A DNA stretch of 64,000 bases from Saprospiraceae bacterium (GTDB taxonomy: Bacteria; Bacteroidota; Bacteroidia; Chitinophagales; Saprospiraceae). Shown here piece after piece: positions 9,021 through 17,794 of this stretch (position 1 is its first letter; each line of letters opens with the position of its first letter). A program made the position numbers and the translations under genes. The stretch spans positions 91,908 to 155,907 of the forward strand of contig JALHRR010000007.1 in NCBI GenBank assembly GCA_022841345.1, given 5' to 3'. The notes under the pieces are model-generated. The model was not told where the DNA came from, did no database searches, and was given only the letters and a program-made list of their open reading frames with translations.

Positions 9021-11196
9021 GTGTAAGTTTAGGTAATTTAATAGTGAATTTAGTCCACTCTCCAGCCTGGCTATCTACTGAAATTTGACCTTTATGACTT
9101 TCGATTATTTTGTAGACAATTGAAAGTCCGAGACCTGTTCCTTCTCCTACCGGCTTAGTTGTGTAAAATGGATCAAATATCCTGTTTCTGACTTCTTCAG
9201 GAATACCCGGACCATTGTCTAAAAATTCAATTTCTATATGGTTTTCAAAATTTAAAGCTTTTATTTGGATCTTACCGCCTGAAACATTGCCGAATTTACC
9301 TTTAAGAGCATATAGGGAATTGGACAATATGTTCATGAACACCTGATTAAGTTTACCCGGATAACAGTCGATTTCAGGTAATTCATCATAATGTTTGGTA
9401 ATTTCGACCACTCCACCCATAGCGCTGTTGAGTAATACCAGGGTAGAATCAATTCCTTCGTGAACAAAGGCCTTTTTCAAATCCTGCTCATCCAGCCTGG
9501 AAAAATTGCGCAGACTTTTTACTATTTCTACAGTTCTGTTGGCCCCCTCTGCCATTCCTTGCAAGAGCATAGTGATTTCTTCATTCAGATAATCAAATTC
9601 AAGATCCTCCTTCATTTTATTGATTTCAGCAACAACATCCGGCGATGCTTTCTGATCATAAGCTTTAATAATGCTAAGCAAATCATCTACATCCCTCTTT
9701 AGAGGTTTAATATTTGAGCTGACAAAGTTGATGGGGTTGTTAATTTCATGTGCAACACCTGCTGTTAATTGACCCAGTGAGGCCATTTTTTCAGCTTCAA
9801 CCAACTGAGTTTGTGCTTCTTTCAAATTATTTAATGTTAATTCCAGATCAGAATTAGCATGACTAAGTTCTTTGGTCCGTTCTTCAACTTTCGTTTCCAG
9901 GATTACATTTTGTTCTCTGATAATTCTCTCATTTTCAGTTGATATCATCAGTGCTTCTGCCTGTGATTTTTCTTTTTCTCTTTTGAGTATATTAATTCTA
10001 TCTGCAAGTGCAACTGATAGCAGGACAGCTTCCAATGCTGAGCCTATTTGAAGTGAATTATCAGTCAAAAGATTAAAAGTGAAAAATCCAAAATTTCTCA
10101 GTACAAAAACTATTATTCCTGCAATAAAGAAAATCCATGCAAAGAGAAAAAAACGCGCACTTCTGTCTTTCTTCCAGAATGCCAGATAGCTTGAAAAACT
10201 AAGGGCAAAGATTGCTATTGTAAGTCCCCCAAAATCCAGAAAAAGGTAACTCGCAAATGAAAAACCAAGTAGCATGGAAATGATGGCTCCTGCATATATA
10301 ATATAATAGATGTTCAGAATTTTGTTGATTACGGGCAGTTTGTCCTTTAATTGCAGGAAATTCTGAGTAAATCCGATGGCACCGAAACCAGCTATCCCTG
10401 AAAAGAAAACTATACTAAACTGATGGAATTCTGGCACAGTGGGCCAAAGCAATATCCTCAAATATCCTGCAAGGCCTGCTTGTGCCAATCCGAAAAACAA
10501 AATATATATTATGTAGTATAAATAACTGTTGTCCTTGATGGTGATAAAGAGAAAGAAGTTATAAAAAAACATTACCAGCATGATACCAAAATAGATTCCA
10601 AAAAACAGATTCAGACGATAATTGCTGTTGTTGATTGTATCGTCAGTTCCAATTCTGATAGGGACCACTATATTTTCCTTGGAAAATACTTTAAACATAA
10701 ATTGATAAATACTGTCCTTTGGAAAATCAAACTGAAACCGGGGGTTGTTGTGGATTATCTGACCTTTGACCGGAGCGATCCAGTCCCCCTGGACTCCGAG
10801 CAGTATAGCTTTTCCGCCAACAACTCTGAATAATGAAATACTATCGACCTGCGCATTCAATACCTCCAAAATCAGATTGCTTTGATTAGTTTGATTTTGT
10901 ATGGCAATATTTATCCAAACAGGTTTTTTTACAAAAGGAAGTGAAACGGCTTCTTTTTGATTGGGACTGAAATCGCAGGAATTCAGGACTTCCAGCGCGG
11001 TCATGCTTTCATCAGCATCATAACAAACTCTTGTTTTCTGGCTGATCATCGTATTGATTCTATCCTGATTCAGGACAAAAAATGGAGTGTCATCGGTGAT
11101 TGTTTGCCCAAATGCAAGAATTGCCTGCATTAAAAACCAAATCAATAGAATTGTTGATTTAAGGCTTAGGCAATTTAAATTCATTGGTACTGACAT
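9004..11196 (-). CDS. 7TMR-DISM sensor histidine kinase
   Basis: 730 residues. A signal peptide (about 12-31) is followed by an extracellular 7TMR-DISMED2-like beta domain (about 45-180; KKPVWINIAIQNQT, FRVVGG), then seven membrane helices (about 195-400; LFFGIYFGIMLVMFFYNFFL, SSYLAFW and so on). A coiled coil (about 405-470) leads to HisKA with His483 in AGVAHEINNPINFVSSN, and a C-terminal HATPase with NILSNSLYAL, DNGPGIPEE and GTGLGLSIVYKI. DISMED2 domains are thought to bind carbohydrates or other small extracellular ligands. The gene overlaps the GNAT gene upstream by 38 bases and the next kinase by 17 bases. The start could also be the ATG at 11184. Confidence 0.93.
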   Translation of the reverse strand: MSVPMNLNCLSLKSTILLIWFLMQAILAFGQTITDDTPFFVLNQDRINTMISQKTRVCYDADESMTALEVLNSCDFSPNQKEAVSLPFVKKPVWINIAIQNQTNQSNLILEVLNAQVDSISLFRVVGGKAILLGVQGDWIAPVKGQIIHNNPRFQFDFPKDSIYQFMFKVFSKENIVVPIRIGTDDTINNSNYRLNLFFGIYFGIMLVMFFYNFFLFITIKDNSYLYYIIYILFFGLAQAGLAGYLRILLWPTVPEFHQFSIVFFSGIAGFGAIGFTQNFLQLKDKLPVINKILNIYYIIYAGAIISMLLGFSFASYLFLDFGGLTIAIFALSFSSYLAFWKKDRSARFFLFAWIFFIAGIIVFVLRNFGFFTFNLLTDNSLQIGSALEAVLLSVALADRINILKREKEKSQAEALMISTENERIIREQNVILETKVEERTKELSHANSDLELTLNNLKEAQTQLVEAEKMASLGQLTAGVAHEINNPINFVSSNIKPLKRDVDDLLSIIKAYDQKASPDVVAEINKMKEDLEFDYLNEEITMLLQGMAEGANRTVEIVKSLRNFSRLDEQDLKKAFVHEGIDSTLVLLNSAMGGVVEITKHYDELPEIDCYPGKLNQVFMNILSNSLYALKGKFGNVSGGKIQIKALNFENHIEIEFLDNGPGIPEEVRNRIFDPFYTTKPVGEGTGLGLSIVYKIIESHKGQISVDSQAGEWTKFTIKLPKLTHDSIS

Positions 11197-11911
11197 TATG
11201 TAACTTTAGATCGTATTCGATTTCAACCTCGAAATTTCGACCGGGAATTTTTTCCAGCATGACAGTATGAAGATTCTGACGTAGGTAAAAAATGGAGTCT
11301 CTCTCATATTCATCAGCGTCCTCAAGTGTCTCTGTGTTTTTGAGCAATACCACAGTAGCAAGCAGGTCAAGTTTGGGATAATAAAAGGTACCCTCGTTGC
11401 CTACTTCATCGTAAATAACACATCCGACTTTATTTGCAAATCTTACTGTGGTAGGTGCGCAAAGTGCAAAAATAGACTTTATTCCGATTTGCTCAGAAAT
11501 AACTACACCTGCTTTTGTTGCAAAGAATGCACCGACCCCCATTCCGGCTACTTCTCTGGAATTCCAAAGACCACATAATTCGCTGGTTCCTTCATTTGTC
11601 AAATTATCCACAATGGAGTAAATCTTAGGATCCATGTAGCCTGTAGCATCTTCAATCGGTAAAGGAGTCTTTCTGTCTGCTGCCTGAATACGTGCCCCTC
11701 CATAAACTTTGCTTCTGTCCAGAGATTCTACAACAATTGTAAATGATGATGAATTATACATCCAGTCATGATTGGAAGAAGTTACTTTTTTGATTCCTAT
11801 CAACTCAAGCACACGCGCATGCCCTTCGATAAACTTCATGCAGGTTTCAGGATCATCTGTAGATCTGAAAGCTCGAAGCCTTATTTTGGGGACAGGGGCA
11901 GTCTCTGACAT
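11159..11911 (-). CDS. FeeM-like GNAT-fold acyltransferase
   Basis: 250 residues, no signal peptide, soluble. The central part SELCGLWNSREVAGMGVGAFFATKAGV resembles GNAT motif A, including an arginine/glycine cofactor loop (MGVGAF), and IKSIFALCAPTTVRFANKVGCVIY fits the following beta-alpha-beta core. The overall layout recalls N-acyl amino acid synthase (FeeM) and autoinducer-synthase-like GNAT proteins; this placement is by eye and moderate. It sits 9 bases after a ThiF-like adenylyltransferase gene and overlaps the sensor kinase gene by 38 bases. A plausible role is transfer of an acyl group to a small amine or amino acid, with the product or a precursor sensed by the kinases (inference). 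Confidence 0.6.
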   Translation of the reverse strand: MSETAPVPKIRLRAFRSTDDPETCMKFIEGHARVLELIGIKKVTSSNHDWMYNSSSFTIVVESLDRSKVYGGARIQAADRKTPLPIEDATGYMDPKIYSIVDNLTNEGTSELCGLWNSREVAGMGVGAFFATKAGVVISEQIGIKSIFALCAPTTVRFANKVGCVIYDEVGNEGTFYYPKLDLLATVVLLKNTETLEDADEYERDSIFYLRQNLHTVMLEKIPGRNFEVEIEYDLKLHNVSTNEFKLPKP

Positions 11912-11920
11912 ATCTGTAAT

Positions 11921-13018
11921 TTAAATCAATTGGCTTAAATCCACAAAATATCGCCCTGATTCATTATGTTTTCCCAGAAAAATACGCCGGCAAATATCAG
12001 CACATAATGCACCTCCCAGCACTACTGAAGACGCCAGCTGAGGCCAGGTGCCGATAGTTTTTCCTATCTCTGAAAACGAGTATTTTGCTTCCGGAGAGGC
12101 GGCCTCAAAATCAAGTATGGATAATAGCACTTTAATTCTTTCAGCCGGATTATTCAGGTCAAGCTCACCAAGATTGAGATGCTCCAGACGGCCATGAAGT
12201 ATAGCTCTACCGGGTTCCATATCAAACCTTTCAATATCCAGCTGACCTCTGTCACTTGTATCCATGACTACGGGAATTTGATACTCTTTTGCTTTCTGAC
12301 GAATCATTATTTTCATTTCCATGCTGTCACATTCGTCAAAAATAAGATCAGCCTTTTGATCTCCTTCGCAAAGTTGAAGGATATTATTCTCATGTAAGCC
12401 ATCTTCCCAGATAATAACATCCAGATAAGGATCTATCTCAGCAATTTCTCTTGCAGCTATGATGACTTTTGATATTTCTAAATGATGGATTCCGGTTCTT
12501 ATCCTGTTCAGATTGCTGAGGTCAAGCGTATCAAAATCGATTAAAATAAACCTTCCTGCCACCCGCTCTAATGCACATGTCAGTGCAACACTCTGTCCTA
12601 CAGAAAGACCCACAATAGCAACTGTTTTTGTAGAAAGGATGTCTTGCTCTTCTGTTGTTATTTTATATTTATTTCGGTTGGTTCTGAGCTCAATGAAATC
12701 TTCCTTTTTTAATGTATGCACCAACCGGTTATTCCAGGGATAATAAATCCAGCTTCCCTGCATCCAAAGTTTTTCGCCCTGAGATATTTCAGCAATGGAT
12801 TCATCCATTTTTTCCTGATCCCATCGGATGAGCACATTTCTGCTTTTTATCAGATCTTTTAATTGGGAAAGATAAGTATCGAGGACCCGGACTTCAGGTT
12901 CCTGTTTGAGTAAATCAGAAAAAGTACTCAGGTCTTCCTGATTTTGCAAAGAAAAAATGACAGGCTTCCAGGATAGCTTATCCGTTAATTCAGCCTTTTG
13001 CTGCAATAATTGCTCCAT
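11921..13018 (-). CDS. ThiF/MoeB-like E1 adenylyltransferase, Rv1355c-type
   Basis: 365 residues. An N-terminal ~130-residue region of unknown fold is followed by a ThiF/E1 Rossmann domain: nucleotide loop VAIVGLSVGQSVAL (about 133-146), acidic strand LIDFDTLDLSNLNRI, and ECDSMEMKIMIRQKAKEYQIPVVMDTSDRGQLDIERF. These read like the ThiF half of the mycobacterial Rv1355c family (recognised from memory), but the nitroreductase half of that family is absent here. E1-like enzymes adenylate a carboxylate, so this protein may activate an acid for the neighbouring acyltransferase (inference). It is the first gene of the five-gene operon. No obvious C-terminal catalytic cysteine motif is visible. Confidence 0.75.
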   Translation of the reverse strand: MEQLLQQKAELTDKLSWKPVIFSLQNQEDLSTFSDLLKQEPEVRVLDTYLSQLKDLIKSRNVLIRWDQEKMDESIAEISQGEKLWMQGSWIYYPWNNRLVHTLKKEDFIELRTNRNKYKITTEEQDILSTKTVAIVGLSVGQSVALTCALERVAGRFILIDFDTLDLSNLNRIRTGIHHLEISKVIIAAREIAEIDPYLDVIIWEDGLHENNILQLCEGDQKADLIFDECDSMEMKIMIRQKAKEYQIPVVMDTSDRGQLDIERFDMEPGRAILHGRLEHLNLGELDLNNPAERIKVLLSILDFEAASPEAKYSFSEIGKTIGTWPQLASSVVLGGALCADICRRIFLGKHNESGRYFVDLSQLI

Positions 13019-13504
13019 GTTATGTTAATATGCCGCGAACAAAAATAACCTAATGAAGACAATATAATTTTAATTTATACATCTCCCAAATTGTTGAATA
13101 CAGTTTTCATGCCAATTATAAAAATCTGCTCCGTATTAAGTTCCAAAGATAATTTATTTGCATAAATAACAGAATTTTATAATATGTATAATTCTGTTAT
13201 TTATTTATTATGGAGTCTGAATCTGGGAAAAACCAGGTTTCATTATTTCATTTTTGAAATCATCATGAGAAGCATGTCAACCAAATACTACAGAGAATAA
13301 ATATTCTTGAAAATTCTTCATTTATTCAGCCATCCATATTTGAATAATTAATTTGTCAGGATATAAAATGAATTAGATCATAACCAATTTGCCACTCTAC
13401 ATGAAAGATTTATTTCATATATAATTGCTTTAATTCAATATTATTCTCTATGTTCGTATGAGTTTTAATTGTGAGAGTATAAATACCCGGTACATAAAAA
13501 ATAT
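13019..13504. promoter_or_regulatory. Divergent regulatory region with a 15-bp inverted repeat
   Basis: A 486-base, very AT-rich space between the divergent ThiF-like operon and the REC gene. It contains a perfect 15-bp inverted repeat, ATAAATAACAGAATT (13162-13176) and its complement (13190-13204), with a 13-nt centre. No gene ends nearby, so it is not an ordinary terminator; an operator or a leader hairpin is more likely. No exact TAnnTTTG box was identified with confidence. Confidence 0.6.
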
Positions 13505-13972
13505 ATGTCTGAAACTAAGCCTATCCGGATATTATATGTAGATGATGAGATGAATAATCTTGTGTCCATGAAGGCGACGTTTCGTCATGATTTTAAGATT
13601 TATACTGCTATTTCAGGCATGGAAGGTCTTGAGTTTTTAAAGAAGGAACAGGTTGATATTATTATCACCGACCAGAGGATGCCTGAGATGACCGGTGTAG
13701 AATTTTTGGAACAAGTGATAAAGCTCTATCCGGATCCTGTACGGATTTTGTTGACAGGTTATACAGATCTTCAGGCAGTCATCGATGCCGTCAATAAAGG
13801 TAAAATTTATTACTACCTCAATAAACCATGGGATCCTCAGCAACTGAAAACTACCATCCAAAACGGGTATGAGATTTATCAGCTCAGAGAGGAGAATTTA
13901 AATTTGATCAAAGAATTGGAAAGAGTGAATGAGCAGCTGGAATTTTTGCTCAGGCAAAAGCTACTTTCATAG
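13505..13972 (+). CDS. Response regulator with C-terminal coiled coil
   Basis: 155 residues: a receiver domain (about 7-122) with LYVDDEMNN, phosphoacceptor Asp56 in IITDQRMPEMTG and Lys in YLNKPWDPQQL, then a helical, Leu/Glu-rich tail (about 125-155) likely to form a coiled coil. No DNA-binding domain. The receiver is strikingly similar to that of the REC-histidine kinase at 7.9 kb (shared ILLTG, QAVIDA, NKG, KPW blocks), suggesting duplication and shared signalling. It is transcribed away from the ThiF/GNAT/kinase operon across the shared regulatory region, so I consider it part of the same system. Confidence 0.92.
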   Translation: MSETKPIRILYVDDEMNNLVSMKATFRHDFKIYTAISGMEGLEFLKKEQVDIIITDQRMPEMTGVEFLEQVIKLYPDPVRILLTGYTDLQAVIDAVNKGKIYYYLNKPWDPQQLKTTIQNGYEIYQLREENLNLIKELERVNEQLEFLLRQKLLS

Positions 13973-14034
13973 ATTAATTTTATTTGGAAATTCAATCCAA
14001 ACATCCACATTAATTAAATTCAGAAGAGCAATAC

Positions 14035-15492
14035 ATGCAGCAATTTTTGGGCATACATCGCGGATATTTTACTTTAATTTTTGCTATTCTTTTATGTCTG
14101 TTCTTTCAGCTTTCAAATGCACCTGAAGGTTTTCCTCCATTGGGCTGGAAGTTGCTGGGAATTGCACTTTTGATGATTGTTTTCTGGATTAGTGAGTGGG
14201 TACCTTTTGCTGTAACTGCCCTGATTCCTTTGCTCTTATTTCCTACCTGCGGAATTTCCAATTTTAAAGATGCAGCTGCTCCATATGCCAATCCGGTAAT
14301 TTTCCTTTTTCTGGGAGGATTTCTCATTGCTATTGCACTGGAGAAAACGGAATTGCACAAACGAATAGCTCTGAACATTATTAAAAGAACCGGTACCTCC
14401 TTTACTGGTGTATTATTTGGTTTTATGCTGGCTACGGCACTTCTGAGCATGTGGATAAGCAATACGGCCACCACAGTTATGATGGTGGCAATTGCAGTGC
14501 CTGCCATACAGATGATTTTCAGCAAGGATGAAAATACTGCTCACCGGACCCGCTTTGCTACTTTTTTGTTGCTGGGGATTGCCTATTCATCCAGTATCGG
14601 AGGAATATCTACTATCATCGGTACCCCGCCTAATGCCGTTTTATACGGACTTCTTGAATCCACGCAAGGAATCGAGCTGGGATTTGTTCAATGGATGGGA
14701 TATGCATTTCCCATTGCCATTATGATGTTCTTCGCGGTTTATCTATACTTTAAATCAAAATTAAAAACCCTCAATCAAAGAGAAGATAGCAGGACTTTAA
14801 AATCAATGGCAGTAAGCCCTCTGAAGGAAATGGGAAAGTTCAGCAGGGCTCAAAAGATTGTAGGTTCTATTTTTTTATTAACTGTTTTTCTATGGTTTTT
14901 CAGATCACTGATCAATGACTGGCTGGGGGCAAAATTCCTGGATGATACGGTCATCGCTTTGCTCGGAGGGGTATTACCATTTCTCATCCCTGTAAAATTT
15001 GGCACCAAATCATTCATTGTTAAATGGGAAGATACGCTGCATCTGCCATGGAATATCTTGTTACTCTTTGGAGGAGGTTTGAGCTTAGCTGCTGCAATGG
15101 AAACTACCGGATTGGTTAGTTGGGCAGCAAACTGGCTGGTAAATTCTTCCGGTTCATCACTAATATTAATGTCAATTTTACTTCCTTTAATCATGTTATT
15201 TTTAACTGAATTAATGGGGAATGTAGCGTTGGCTTCCCTCTTTCTTCCATTGACTATCCAGATTTCCACAATACTGGGGGTTCCTGTGGAATATTTCGCT
15301 TTTCCGGCAACAATCGCATCCAGTTTCGCCTTCATGCTGCCCGTATCCACTCCTCCGAATGCCATTGTGTATGGACTGGGTTATTTCAGTGTCAGACAAA
15401 TGATGAGAAGTGGATTTTGGTTCAATGTCATAGGAATCGCCATCATTGTTCTTTACAATCTGCTTTACTTTTTTGTTTTTAAAAGCAAGTAA
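14035..15492 (+). CDS. SLC13/DASS family sodium-coupled anion transporter
   Basis: 485 residues with about eleven hydrophobic segments. It carries both signature substrate/sodium loops of the divalent anion:sodium symporters: MWISNTATTVMM (about 142-153, SNT motif) and, in the second repeat, MLPVSTPPNAIVYG. The two inverted halves are clear, with IGGISTIIGTPPNAVLYG and LTELMGNVALASLFLPL also typical. Such proteins import dicarboxylates, citrate or sulfate with sodium; the substrate cannot be told here. It follows the REC gene by 62 bases on the same strand, possibly as read-through, but the functional link is unclear. Confidence 0.9.
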   Translation: MQQFLGIHRGYFTLIFAILLCLFFQLSNAPEGFPPLGWKLLGIALLMIVFWISEWVPFAVTALIPLLLFPTCGISNFKDAAAPYANPVIFLFLGGFLIAIALEKTELHKRIALNIIKRTGTSFTGVLFGFMLATALLSMWISNTATTVMMVAIAVPAIQMIFSKDENTAHRTRFATFLLLGIAYSSSIGGISTIIGTPPNAVLYGLLESTQGIELGFVQWMGYAFPIAIMMFFAVYLYFKSKLKTLNQREDSRTLKSMAVSPLKEMGKFSRAQKIVGSIFLLTVFLWFFRSLINDWLGAKFLDDTVIALLGGVLPFLIPVKFGTKSFIVKWEDTLHLPWNILLLFGGGLSLAAAMETTGLVSWAANWLVNSSGSSLILMSILLPLIMLFLTELMGNVALASLFLPLTIQISTILGVPVEYFAFPATIASSFAFMLPVSTPPNAIVYGLGYFSVRQMMRSGFWFNVIGIAIIVLYNLLYFFVFKSK

Positions 15493-15547
15493 TTTCAACA
15501 CTTCGGCTTCATTTCTGTTTATAAACCTTAGTTAATTACTACCATCT

Positions 15548-16270
15548 ATGGTATCCACTTTTTACCTAATCTTATTTCACCTTGCATTTTCAGGTATGTC
15601 AGCGTTTGCACAAGTTTCCACATCAGATCCAAAACCCGTTTTATATTATGTGTACGACCCACTTTGTGGATGGTGCTACGGATTCTCTCCTGTGATTACC
15701 AGAATTCATGAGAATTGGAAAGATAAAATTGATATAGAAGTCATTTCAGGTGGAATGATACTGGAGGGTAGGGTAGGGCCGGTTTCAGAAGTAGCGCCTT
15801 ATATAAAAACGGCTTATAAAAGAGTAGAAGAAGCCACCGGCGTAACATTTGGTGATGCTTATCTGGCCGATTTGTTGGGAGAAGGAAAAACAATCATGAA
15901 TTCCTGGTATCTCTGTGTAGCCATGACTGCTTTCAAATCGTTTGACACAAAGAATCAGGTTGCCTTTGCTTCAGCATTGCAGAAAGCTGTCTATTTTGAT
16001 GGGATGCCACCGGAGGATACGGCATCTATAGTGCAGCTTGCTTCCACTTTTGGGATAGATAAATCGGCCTACGAAACGGCTTTTCAATCAGAAGAAATCA
16101 AGTACGCGACAAAGCAGGAATTTCAGTTTGCAGAAGATTTGAGTGCGACCGGATTTCCTACACTAGTCATCAAAGTAGGGGAAGAATACTTCCTGATGGC
16201 AAGGGGCTATGTGAGCTATGAAGTTCTTTCTGAAAGAATTGAGAAGGCCTTACAACCGGTCACAAAATAA
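15548..16270 (+). CDS. Secreted DsbA/FrnE-like thiol oxidoreductase
   Basis: 240 residues. A signal peptide (about 1-21, ending AFAQ) is followed by a thioredoxin fold with active site DPLCGWCYGFSP (Cys40, Cys43), the CxWC-type site of DsbA/FrnE-like proteins. The helical insertion domain and the cis-Pro region (ATGFPTLVIKV) are present, so the domain is complete. Probably acts in the periplasm as a disulfide oxidase, isomerase or reductase. It lies 55 bases after the transporter gene and 62 before the DUF2911 gene; co-transcription is possible. Confidence 0.85.
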   Translation: MVSTFYLILFHLAFSGMSAFAQVSTSDPKPVLYYVYDPLCGWCYGFSPVITRIHENWKDKIDIEVISGGMILEGRVGPVSEVAPYIKTAYKRVEEATGVTFGDAYLADLLGEGKTIMNSWYLCVAMTAFKSFDTKNQVAFASALQKAVYFDGMPPEDTASIVQLASTFGIDKSAYETAFQSEEIKYATKQEFQFAEDLSATGFPTLVIKVGEEYFLMARGYVSYEVLSERIEKALQPVTK

Positions 16271-16332
16271 GCTTTTAGCGAAATTTTTATTATATTGCAT
16301 ATTCACCATTTAATTACATAAATCAACACAAC

Positions 16333-17163
16333 ATGATGAAAAAATTATTATTCATTTTACCGGCTCTGTTACTATACGTATCATCCTCTGCACAATTGAC
16401 ATTGCCTCAGCCAAGTTTGAAAGCATTAGTCACACAGACTGCGGGCCTTACGGATATCACGATTGATTATTCCAGCCCTGCAGTCAAAAACAGAACGATA
16501 TGGGGAGGACTTCTCGGTTATGAGCAGGTGTGGAGAGCAGGTGCGAATGCATCTACCAAAATTACTTTCAGCGAAGACGTTATGATCGATGGCAAGGACG
16601 TTAAAAAAGGAACTTACTCTGTATTCATTATTCCAAGAAAAGATGCTGACTGGAACTTTATACTCAATAGTGTTGCTACAGCCGGCGAAGGCAATAGAAA
16701 AGAAGCTGATGATGTGGTAAATGTAAAAGTAAAACCTACAGCAGTGCCTCACCGTGAGAGACTGGCATACAGTGTGGTTGACTTTGACAATGACAAAGCT
16801 ACCATCCAGATGGAATGGGAAAAAATGAGAGTTTCTGTTCCTGTTAAACTACATACCGCTAAGCAGGCAGAAGCGAATCTAAACCGTCTGAACAACACCT
16901 GGAGAGATTACAACAATGCTGCAAGATATGCACTGGAAACAGGCAATCACGACAAAGCTCTTGGTTATGTAAACACCTCTATTCAATTAACTGACCACTG
17001 GTGGAACAACTGGACAAAGGCACAGGTATTGAACGGTATGGGTAAAAACAAAGAAGCTTACGAAGCTGCTTCCAAAGCTAAGAAAATGGGAGATGAAAAC
17101 CCTGACGGATTCTTCTTCAAGGAAGATGTAGAAATGGCTTTAAAGAACTGGAAGAAAATGTAA
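16333..17163 (+). CDS. Secreted DUF2911 protein with TPR-like C-terminus
   Basis: 276 residues with a signal peptide (about 1-20, SSSAQ). Residues about 24-175 form the DUF2911 beta domain common in Bacteroidota, with typical DITIDYSSPAVKNRTIWGGLLGYEQVWRAGAN (written here as its blocks DYSSPAVK, WGGL, VWRAGAN) and KGTYSVFIIP. Residues about 180-276 are helical with TPR-like repeats (NAARYALETGNHDKALGYVNTSI, EAYEAASKAKKMG). The domain has no established biochemical role. Probably periplasmic. A terminator-like hairpin follows. Confidence 0.85.
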   Translation: MMKKLLFILPALLLYVSSSAQLTLPQPSLKALVTQTAGLTDITIDYSSPAVKNRTIWGGLLGYEQVWRAGANASTKITFSEDVMIDGKDVKKGTYSVFIIPRKDADWNFILNSVATAGEGNRKEADDVVNVKVKPTAVPHRERLAYSVVDFDNDKATIQMEWEKMRVSVPVKLHTAKQAEANLNRLNNTWRDYNNAARYALETGNHDKALGYVNTSIQLTDHWWNNWTKAQVLNGMGKNKEAYEAASKAKKMGDENPDGFFFKEDVEMALKNWKKM

Positions 17164-17200
17164 TTTGATCTGATACATTGAATTTCAAAAGGAGCACCAT

Positions 17201-17225
17201 AGCAATTATGTTGCTCTTTTTTTTT
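17201..17225 (+). terminator. Terminator after the DUF2911 gene
   Basis: AGCAA (17201-17205) / TTGCT (17211-17215) hairpin with a 5-nt loop; an alternative wider pairing uses GAGCA at 17192. A run of nine Ts follows directly (17217-17225). Confidence 0.65.
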
Positions 17226-17331
17226 GGTGTTGTGAAACCACAAGTGTGCTGATTATGAATGTGCTTATCGGTTAATTGGTTAAAAGTTTAATCGAGGTGT
17301 GAGTGGGCGTGGTTTGTGCGGTGTTAAGGAA

Positions 17332-17608
17332 GATTGATAAGATTGTTGTGTTGAGTGTGAGTTTTTTGTGGTGAGTGTGAGAAGATTGATAAGATTGTTG
17401 TGTAGGGTGCGAGTGTTTTGTGAGGAGTGTGGGAAGATTGATAAGATTGTTGTGTTGAGTGTGAGTTTTTTGTGGTGAGTGTGAGAAGATTGATAAGATT
17501 GTTGTGTAGGGTGCGAGTGTTTTGTGGTGAGTGTGGGAAGATTGATAAGATTGTTGTGGTGAGTGCGAGTGTTTTGTGAGGAGTGTGGCAGATTGATAAG
17601 ATTGAGAT
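17332..17608. repeat. 52-bp tandem repeat, about five and a half copies
   Basis: Units start with GATTGATAAGATTG at 17332, 17384, 17436, 17488, 17540 and 17591, a period of 52 bases (last 51). Two unit variants alternate (TTGAGTGTGAGTTTTTTGTG versus TAGGGTGCGAGTGTTTTGTG), indicating a 104-bp higher-order unit that was itself duplicated. The period is not a multiple of three, so the open frames across it are incidental. A related single copy lies inverted at 2.5 kb. Confidence 0.9.
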
Positions 17609-17728
17609 ATAGAAAATCGGTTTCGGTTGTTTCAAATCTTGTATAAACACTTGTGCAATCGTCAGATAATCAATATGTTATGAACAAATAAAAGCATGTG
17701 ATTGGCACAGCTTTATTCAAAAATTGGC

Positions 17729-17794
17729 TGCTTATTTGGCTGTTCAAATCTGAAACCTGAAAGACTGAAACCTGAAACCTGAAATCTGATTTTT
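17729..17794. repeat. GGCTGTT plus TGAAACC/TGAAATC tract
   Basis: Short degenerate 9-10 base tandem units (TCTGAAACC, TGAAAGACTG, TGAAACCTGAAATC) preceded by GGCTGTT, running up to the stop codon of the ubiD-family gene. The same combination occurs at 62.73-62.94 kb. Confidence 0.75.

Noticed and set aside
17324..17650. 108-codon minus-strand frame through the 52-bp repeats
   Set aside because: The repeat step is not a multiple of three, so each copy is read in a new frame; the Thr/His/Asn/Leu-rich peptide is a by-product of the low-complexity DNA.
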